A stretch of 64,000 bases of DNA from Nectonema munidae. Lineage: Eukaryota > Nematomorpha > Nectonematoida > Nectonematidae. The number at the start of each line of letters is the position of its first letter. Positions within the stretch are counted from its first letter, which is position 1. Shown here piece by piece: positions 55,921 through 64,000 of this stretch. Location of the stretch: positions 310,001-374,000 of the forward strand of contig JAUIRK010000168.1 of assembly GCA_030549495.1 (NCBI GenBank), written 5' to 3'. The notes under the pieces are model-generated. The model was not told where the DNA came from, made no database searches, and saw nothing but the letters and a program-made list of their open reading frames with translations. The position numbers and the translations under genes were made by a program.

Positions 55921-56065
55921 TTTTTAGAGTCAAACTATCTCAGCACTGTCCTAAGTCTCTTGCTCAATTTAATTGATGATTCCTCGCAGTTGTCGTTTAC
56001 GAAACTTAAGCTTAGCCACATTTCGGTTCATGGGCTGGCTGATAGCTCTAAATTTTACAGCATCA
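55920..56065 (-). mobile_element. Tigger fragment in the second block
   Basis: Carries attgatgattcctcgcagtt and tcgttta..g.aacttaagctt, matching the Tigger interior at 21,880-21,935. The element's left end is nearly absent: block C' homology stops where the Tigger begins at 21,133, and the text jumps to the interior. The insertion was therefore probably present before the duplication and then mostly deleted here. Confidence 0.65.
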
Positions 56066-56275
56066 TTTGCACCTGCTGGGTCAATAGACACATTTCTAAC
56101 GCTTATGTTTCTCGGTCTTCCACTTCTTTCTGGGGGATCAAAGGTATAGAAAGTTTCACATCATTGTCATTATTAACTTTGTTTGAAGTAGAAACATAAG
56201 TTGATGAAGAAAACGTGTTGGAATTTTCAGTAGAACTTTCTTCATAATCAGAACTTTCCATCTTAGATACAAAAC
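56065..56275 (-). mobile_element. piggyBac N-terminal fragment (P5)
   Basis: The minus strand starts at the Met near 56,260: MESSDYEESSTENSNTFSSS, then in a second frame TFDPPERSGRPRNISVRNVS. The same motif, (D)(A/P)P..SGRPR.I..RN(I/V)S, occurs in P3 at 43.2 kb, identifying this as the acidic N-terminus of a piggyBac of that subfamily. Nothing of the catalytic domain remains. Confidence 0.6.
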
Positions 56276-56279
56276 TTGT

Positions 56280-59200
56280 AAGTAACTTTTGCGAAAAAAT
56301 GAATAAATTTATTTGATATCAAGAAAACCGTAGGTATAGGAGAGGCAAAGAATGACACTTGTAGTATGTACATGAATAATCATACTCCTGCAAACCAATA
56401 TGCTTGTGTCAATAACTTCATAGTTGATTTTTATGGTTAGTACTCTCAAGCTGCATACCCATGACAACATTATTAGCAGCTTACCAAAGCTCTGGAGGCA
56501 TTAAAATAAGACAAGATTGCTTTGGCAAGAATACAATGTATTAAACTGTAACGTTTTTACTATATATAGTTTTTACTATATAGATAATAACTTTTGTTAA
56601 ATCGCAGGAGGTATATCAAATCTTATATCTATCAAATATGAACAAAAAGTTGAATATTTATCAATTCTTTGATTTTTTAAAAAGTTCAAACTTAAAATAT
56701 TTATACATTTTCGTAATCAGTATAAAAATTCCTTTAAAATGAGATATTAAAATTGAAATTGGATAAGTTTAAAATTTTTTGAAAATTTTGTTAAGGCTAC
56801 ATTTTTTCTAAAAATTCAAAAAAATTTAAATTATTTCAACATATTATGTTTAAATATTAGGTAAAGTGAAAAAAAATATGTAATTATTCATTTTACACGC
56901 TAAAATATAGTTAAAAATAGCAAAATTAAGCATATTGTTCAACGGCTTATAAAAAATAATTGAAATTTTTGCAAAAACTAAATGATAGGCAAAATTCCGG
57001 TGAAAGATAGGGATGATTTATAATGTTTTAAAAAATTTTCGCATAAAGTTTTCTTTCAAAATTAAAATTTGTAAATTTTAACACAAATATTTTGAGAATT
57101 TGTAAAATCAAAAAAAATATATCAATAAATATTTTTTAAAATATAAAAATAAAATATCAGCGATTTTGATTAAGTTAATGTAAAAATTAGAAAAAAATAA
57201 TTTTATTTTAATTAAAAAAAGCTAAAACTATTTTTTAAAAAAAATTAAATGAAATTTTTCCGATTTTTTTTTCAGAAAATATTTTTGTTATAAGTGTACT
57301 TTAATCCTAGTAACAAATTAAAAAAATATATTTTTACCTCTCGTGGGAAAAAAATGTTCGATAAAATTTAGAGTTCAAATACGGGTCAATGAACCTAATT
57401 TGAGGTCATTTCACCTACACCACATGAAAGTACTAACGAAATAAGGTAGATTAACATTTTATACCCTGTAAAAATCTTACTATGAAATATAAATCATCGT
57501 AGTTTATTATTTTATAAAAACCTACAAATAAATTTAGGTTCTGATAGTAGAGTTTTATAATTGTATTGAAAATTGTTACAGATAAAAGGGGGAAAAATTT
57601 CAAAATGTAATAAGCGTTAAAGTTTAAAATTACCAAATATAAAAAATATGCACCTCTCATCTGCAAATTACGAAGAAAACTGAAAAATACAAAATTATAA
57701 AAGAATTCAATTTTATTTGTAATTACCATAGTAATAAATCTTCATGGAATATGCATCAAATTGATAGGATGCTTGGTCGAATAATGTAAAAGTTATGAGC
57801 AATATAAAAACTTATCTAAACATGTTGAAAACTTGTATTACACGTGTTTACTAAATTGATAACTATGACTCGCGAATGGGTGAGGTAAAATACAAGAATT
57901 GAACTGCGATATCTACTTGTATTAACATAAAACACACTCCCCCTTTTAAAAAAATAAATAAACAGTCTGCTTTATGATACACACATGTTCACATAGATAT
58001 GTCGAATTATAATAAAGAACTATGATATGTTATTTGAAAATGGCATGTGGTGTAACTTTTAAATCTTAATTATGATGTGAGATACTTGTCGGGGAAAGAA
58101 AGCATTTGTGTGTGATTTCTTTATCGCACATTGTCGTTATAAATATAACAAATACTCTTAGTTAAAAAATAAGATAAATTGTATTTTTCAACTACTTATA
58201 ATATAGCAATGTATTCTGAAAGCCCATAAAAAATGCTTAAATTTGGCATATCACATGATACATTTGGTTTAGAAATGCGAAAGTTATAATCGTTTTAATT
58301 TTTGACTAAAATTTAAGCTAGGAACACTACAAATAAACTAAGCGTACACTAATCTGATAAAATAAACCCCACACGCGTGCTCAAAAAAAATACAAGATAA
58401 GAAATTACTGCGCTCACAAACGCGTAATGCAACAAGGTGTTAATCGTTCTTCGCATAGTTATGCGCTAGAATCAATAACAAGTGTGATAGTAGTAGGATG
58501 TGATTTATTCTTCGCACGCTGTAATGGCCTTTCGTAAAAATCAGAAAATTGTTTTGAAATAAAAGTGAACTACGATTAATCAACACAACTTTTAGATTCA
58601 ATCGAAATTTTCACTTCAAAAAGTAATTTAAAATGTATTAGAAAAACATTATACTGACCTATACTACTGACCCCTAAAAAGTAAAAAATATATATTTATT
58701 TTCGACAGTGTTCTTTAACTATGAAAAAAATGTTCTATAACATTTTAAAATGGAAAAAACTATATTCTACCTTTGTTTTAATATGAAATATTGAAAAAAA
58801 GTATATAAATTCATCAAGTTAATTATTATTGGTATTTTTCGAACTATATAAAAGTTGGCTGACCTCACATAAAAGCACATTTTGTAAAAGGGAAAACATT
58901 TTTTGTAAAACCTAGCCTATGTTAAGTACAAAGAGTATAGCTTTCCAATGATACCATTTTCAATAAATTTTTTTCTTTAAATCTTCACATTATGCTTTTA
59001 ACAAAAAATAGTCACTTTTTTTTACTAAAATTTAGACCAAATTTTTCGAAGTAAAGTCTAGTTATCAAAAAAATTAAAAAGCTTTTGCAAAAATAAATTA
59101 TTCTAGCGTATATAGTAAACGATTAGCTTTCAAATGATATGTATATCATGAAAAAAAAATATTGAAAAATAGTTACATTTTTTCTTCAAAACAAATAAGT

Positions 59201-59430
59201 AAAAATTTCAAAAAAAATTGTTATATTATCAGTATATATTCCATAAACATTTCAACCAATCATATTTTTTTCATCAAATAAAACCACAATTTTAAAGTTA
59301 AGTGTTCCGAACTTTTGTGTAGAATTTTTGAAATGGTGCTTTCAATATGTATGTAAAATATTTTTTGAAAATTTTTATTTTAAATATGTTTTTTTAACAT
59401 TTTACGATTTTTATATTTAATAATATAATA
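56280..59430. other. AT-rich stretch without gene; small F1 relic
   Basis: About 3.1 kb of extreme AT-richness. A short F1 relic (aggaggtatatcaaatctta, about 56,607-56,690) is the only repeat recognised. A CpG-richer patch at 58,360-58,530 (cacgcgtgctc, acaaacgcgtaatg, tcttcgcacgctgtaatgg) may be an old transposon. The 92-codon minus frame at 57,451 shows no domain. Confidence 0.5.
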
Positions 59431-59705
59431 AGGTCTGGTAAGTTATCTCCACAGAGGTCTTGCCAGACCTTGGATAGATCTCATAACCTGTACGGTTGAA
59501 AACGGGTAGACAACTTGATTGTCATCTCTAACCTGTATACTACGATGATTTCTATTCCATTGTTTGCTATGTGTATGTTTTGATACAAATGATTAGGGAG
59601 ACAAGGTTCAACTTTATATTCATATTTTTCTAGATGTAAGATTTCATATACCTCATTCGGGGAGACGATGTTACAAAAGTTATTACCTATATTTTGAATC
59701 TTTCA
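59430..59705 (-). repeat. Foldback family F1, arm copy
   Basis: Minus-sense copy of the F1 arm: ctcataacctgtacggttga, gggtagacaactt, acctgtatactacgatgatt, gacaaggttcaact and tagatgtaagatttcatata + cctcattcgg. It starts with a perfect hairpin, aaggtctgg...ccagacctt (59,430-59,472). It abuts the Tc1-like fragment at 59.7 kb. Confidence 0.7.
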
Positions 59706-59706
59706 T

Positions 59707-60130
59707 TTTTGTAGACGAAAGTGAATTTAATCTCTATTTAACAAGAAATCAAGCCAGCTCAAAGAAAGGAACTAATTTAATTGTTCCTATACATATAGAG
59801 GAAGAAATGTTTCTTTACTTAACAATGAACTTCAAAACAAGACACATATTGGAGATCTTTTTTTATAGTTATTGAAGATATTGTTAAAAAAATAGAGAAG
59901 GATAATGGTATTAGAGATGGAGCGTGGATAATATTAGATAACACAAAATTCATAGATGTCAAGCGTTAAAAATGTTTAGTGAAAATTATGGAAAGTTTAT
60001 TATTAAGTATCTTTCACCTTACTCATACATGCTAAATCGTTGTGAGAATGTTATCTTTAAAGTAAAAGCAAATGTAAACAAAATTCTTATTTCAAGATAT
60101 GATGCTCTTTCCAAGATGATATTTAAAATT
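59707..60130 (+). mobile_element. Tc1/mariner-like transposase fragment, decayed
   Basis: The plus strand reads FIFVDESEFNLYLTRNQARS (first catalytic region), IVPIHIEEEMFLYLTMN, then IILDNTKFIDVKR (second Asp) and, in frame 59,972-60,226, MFSENYGKFIIKYLSPYSYM and LNRCENVIFKVKANVNK. VDES, LDN..F and PYS..LN..EN are the DDE_3 landmarks in order. The DNA-binding N-terminus is absent and the frame shifts at least twice. It belongs to a different subfamily from the 36-kb copy. Confidence 0.75.
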
Positions 60131-60163
60131 TTTAAGATTTTTAAATTCATTTCCTACTCAAAG

Positions 60164-62120
60164 GTTAAAAAAATGGGTACGAAACGTGCAAAACTAGTCA
60201 CGAAATATTTCGGTATAACAAAATAGCATGCGCCTTGAAACTTATGGACATCGTCTCTTTGTGCATGACATGAGAACGTTTCCAAAACGTTTCTAGTTGA
60301 CATTTATCCTCGCTCTCTCTAAAATAGTGAGGATGTTCGCAATATAATAGCAAGTATAAGAATGAAAATAATCGCGTTATGTTTACGATGATGTGGACGT
60401 GCTGAGTATAAGGTTGAAGAAGATAACTGATGAATTTATTTGCTGTGAAAAATGCGAATTAAGTAGTGAAGTTTATGCATATTTTATTTGTAGAAATTCT
60501 TAAAAGCTGAGTGTTTTGACTTTTATAGCCTAAACGAGGGTTAAATTTCAAAGCTAAAAAGAAATGGACAAGGTGTGTTGAAAATGTTATATGGAATATT
60601 TTCACGTGATTCAAATATTTCGCATAAATAAACTTGAAAAACACATCATAACAAACTTGATTTTGTATTGTTTTGGTCATACCTTTCATCCTTGCATCTC
60701 AATGTCAACACTTTGGCGTTTGCAATTTTGTATGAGAAATTGGAATATTTTCATACTTTCTCCATATATCTAAAAATAAGATAGGAATATATGCCACACT
60801 ATATGCGATACGAAGTTGTTTTTATTTCAAGCAACCAGTAAATTTCACCACTATCTGTATTGTAGTTGCTTAAATAATAATTACATTGGCCACGTTTGAA
60901 CATTACTACTCTAGCATATTTTGATCGTAGTTCATTTCAAAAACATTATTAGAGAAACTAAATCAATTATAAAAAATACTGTTTATGCTCTTGGTCTTTT
61001 TTATACATGACAATTTGGATTTTATTTTTTCAGGATTGTCTACATAAGGGAAAATAAACTATCCGAATTATTTATTCATTATTTAAATATAGATTTCTTA
61101 CTCATTAATATAAAAAATGAAAGTTTATTCCTTAGGACAATATATAAGAAAATATTACGACATAAAGCTTATAAAAAACTAATAACAATTCAAATAATTA
61201 ACTAATTAATTAAAAATTACCAAGCTATATAATTAATCCACTAACCAATTAATTACTTCTTCTTCAGAACTCTAAAAATCCGCTATTTTGATATTATATT
61301 CGAAAATAAGAAGCCTTCTTAATTTATATATTATGACTCCTCAATTTAAATTTTTTTTTATTTATTTCTTTACAGAAGTAAAGGAGTAATGATAATTAAA
61401 AAAATTAGTAGAATAAATTTTGAGAAATAGAAAGTTTGACAGAAGATTTATGGAAATTTTATTATCTTAATGAAAGCTTTGTTCTTTAAATTTAAAATCG
61501 TTCTTAAACTAGGAGAAACTATTGAGTATTGAACATTTAAAAAAATTATTAGTATAAACTTTGAAGAAAAAAAGTTTTGCTGGATAGATAACAGAATTTC
61601 ATATCTTCATGGAAAATTTTGTCCTTTAAAATTAAAATAGTATTAAAAATATATTTAATACTCAAATTTGGTATAAAATTTCCAACATTTTGATGTGTCA
61701 AACATCATGCTTTGTCTTATTATGAGAGAAATTGTTCATATTAAACCTTGGATCGTTTAGGACTTTACCTATCATTATTCGGTAAAAAGTTAGATAAAAG
61801 CAAGTTCTATTTTTTTTCATAATGAGTGGTTTTAGTGAACCGTCAATTATGAATTGTCAACTACCCATTACTTTACCAAAAGTTCTAAAGCTACAATGAA
61901 AAAGTGGTCATTTTATTTTAAATTTGTTGAATACAAAGTTTTAATCAATAATATATTGAAATTATTAATGAAGTAAGATCTAGGTTTTTTTTAATCAAAA
62001 TTGATCGAAAATGGTTTTATATTCAAATTCAGCATGAAATTTGCCACATTTTGGTATGTCACACGCAAATTTTCCATTTAATATGAGCGAATTTGTTTAT
62101 TTAACCGTTAAATAATTGCA
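60164..62120 (+). repeat. Long repeat A', second copy
   Basis: Second copy of 37,765-39,755, same orientation. Its modular 3' half is clearer: the text from about 61,665 (atactcaaatttggtataaa, attttgatgtgtcaaacatc) recurs from about 62,025 (attcaaattcagcatgaaat, ttttggtatgtcacacgcaa), a period near 350-360 bp. The small Cys-rich frame of the first copy is altered after YFIC. It follows a Tc1-like fragment and precedes B' by only about 0.3 kb. Confidence 0.85.
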
Positions 62121-62449
62121 TAATGTACCCAATAATAATAACTGGGTAGAAAGAAAGATAATTACAACCTCGAATACATCAATATATACCGTTTCAGCTA
62201 TGTTGATAACAATCTTAGATACAGTGAGTAAAGAGACAGCGGGTAGAGATGACTCATGAGTCCAATAAAAATATAAAATTCTAAATATATTTTAAAAAAT
62301 AAGATATTTATTTAAATAAATACTTTAAGGTAACTTTTAATAAAAAAGATTCGATTGCTACAAATTAGAAATATATATTTGCTAATTTTACCTACATCGA
62401 GACAGGTATGGAAAATCTATTTAATTTAATCACTCAACATTAGAAAATA
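62121..62449. other. Short spacer between A' and B'
   Basis: AT-rich with no recognised element. In the first set the corresponding interval (39,755-48,740) is about 9 kb and filled with transposons. Confidence 0.6.
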
Positions 62450-63950
62450 TTAGAGGGAATTGGTGGCCAGCTAACGAAGAATTTAAAAGTGTCTGATTTA
62501 AGTTGTCAAACCTATTTTAAGAGAATACTCTAGCAAGAAATGATCAAAAATGGTATATGTCGACACGTGGTCGCTTAATCAATGTCAAATAAGCTTAAAT
62601 AGTGGTTTCGCATTGCGTTTAACATTGGCGTAGGATAACTTGCATTTTTATATAAAACTTTATATTCATGGGTTTGATAGGAATAGCATATCATCAGTGA
62701 TGGGTAACATGACTTAGTAAAATGTCATAAATGAGAGCAATGCATTTTATGTGCTAGAAAGTCGATGGTAGAAGTAAGGTGTGTTTGACCTTTGTAGATA
62801 GTACATTCACACTTGAGTACAAGGAGTTTATTGAACACACTATTGTGCTAGTTTCAGAGCTGTATCGAAGACAAGACAAGAAGACATACTTAGCATAATA
62901 TGAGATGATATATGTATAAGAAGCATTGACATGAACTCACTTTTTATCTCTTGAAGTGAGATAAAGCTTAAATATAAATACACAGCTTAAAATGTAACGT
63001 GAGTACCCTGTCTTCCTTTTCTCACATTCAGAAAATATGATGCAATTTCCTGTAATTGCTGGCATGTCTTGCGAATCGTATTCAAATTTATAGCACCTAA
63101 TTTCACTATGGATGCAAAAGGGTTGATGAACTTTTAAAGTAATTTCTCTGAATATTCCAAATTCAAAATGGCCTTATTTTAAAAAGGGTTTCCTTAAGAA
63201 GGGATAATATCAATTCCTATTTAAAATTCTGGCAACAACGCCGAAGATAAAAATGAGTGATAGTAGATATGTGACGTAGAAAACCAAGAATTTTCTTTTG
63301 ATATGTAACTATTTGTTTTGGTAATCTTATTCAGCTAAAATCATAAAGGGTCCATCACTCACTAATGAGAGTGAAGATTTATATAAGGGCTATGAGTAAT
63401 AAGGAATTTTATTAAAAAACGTTCAATCAAATTTTAGTACATTTTAATACATCTATCTAGATTGTATTAGAGTAAGTAAATTAGTCAAAGAAGTCCCACT
63501 ACCATATTTCGCCTTTTCCATTTCTATTTGGTCCTTTTAAAAACAATTGAAATTGCCACAAACATTTTTTCAGATTACGCATTTTAAGGAAAATCTTAAT
63601 TGGAAAAAGACAAAATTGAATTGAAAAAAGATAACTTGGACGTAAAAATCGCATAGATCTGAATTATTTATTTTTTTGGCATTTAGAAGTGTTATTGTTA
63701 CTTTTATGGGGCAGGGAAAGTAAGACCGCGGCCCATTGGGCTTAGTACGCCCATAATTGTGTAAAGTTTTATTAGCCTAAAAAGACATGGGCAAACTTTC
63801 TTAGCCGAGTGACAAATTTTAGGCGAAATTATTCGAATTTATAGATAATAACATATTGTTATTTAAACAAAGTACAAGATATAAAAGCCATTTCGAGTTA
63901 CGATTATTTGGCTATTGTGAATTCGATTTATGAGAAGTGTACTAACAAAC
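62450..63950 (+). repeat. Long repeat B', second copy
   Basis: Second copy of 48,740-50,212. Strong match from aacattggcgtagga (62,621) to gagaagtgtactaac (63,946), with a looser match upstream (tggtgg...gaagaatttaaaagtgt against tggtgg...gaagatttaagtgt). The tRNA-like A box of the first copy is degraded here. The 3' half again holds the aaaaagacaaaattgaattg minisatellite relic (about 63,605-63,645). Confidence 0.82.
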
Positions 63951-64000
63951 CCCTATCTACTTTCCTTTAAAAAAGAAGTTATTTTTCAAAACAGAATTTT

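Overview
The window is very AT-rich eukaryotic DNA with long introns and dense, mostly decayed transposable elements (TEs). I see no bacterial, organellar, rRNA or CRISPR signal. The TE mix (RTE and Jockey/CR1-type LINEs, several piggyBacs, BED-finger hATs, Tigger/pogo, Tc1-like DDE pieces, a tRNA-headed SINE) and short canonical GT-AG exons suggest an invertebrate, most likely an arthropod. A small crustacean such as a copepod would fit, but that is inference from style only.

One host gene can be followed with confidence. A NOS1AP/CAPON-type adaptor runs on the plus strand from before the window to a stop at 23,227. Nine exons were found by eye. Their splice phases fit from end to end, giving 1,077 coding bases (358 residues plus stop): most of a phosphotyrosine-binding (PTB) domain, a short linker, a coiled coil split over two exons, and a Ser-rich tail ending in -FSSF. 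Its introns hold a foldback repeat (2.5-3.4 kb), a piggyBac (10.6-12.0 kb), a BED-hAT (15.2-16.3 kb) and a Tigger element (21.1-22.7 kb).

Downstream of 23.4 kb the window is a TE graveyard: a 15-bp minisatellite beside a degenerate telomere-like tract (24 kb), an RTE LINE with a near-perfect 121-bp-arm palindrome inserted in its reverse transcriptase (27.5-31.1 kb), a hAT and a piggyBac (31.3-34.2 kb), a palindromic Tc1-like DDE fragment followed by a 21-bp coding minisatellite (36.1-36.9 kb), a fossil reverse-transcribing element of the LTR/DIRS kind (39.8-41.4 kb), a piggyBac with a homopolymer-rich block (41.7-43.3 kb), a Jockey-like LINE between inverted repeats (43.5-46.0 kb), another piggyBac (46.9-48.4 kb), hAT and SINE pieces (51-52.1 kb) and a LINE tail (54.1-54.8 kb).

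The largest-scale pattern is a collinear duplication. Three blocks, C (20.1 kb, containing exon 8 of the host gene), A (37.8 kb) and B (48.7 kb), recur in the same order and orientation as C' (54.85 kb), A' (60.2 kb) and B' (62.5 kb). All look similarly diverged by eye, but the spacing is much shorter in the second set. One old segmental duplication, later stretched by nested insertions in the first copy and/or shortened by deletion in the second, would explain this; dispersed repeats are the alternative.
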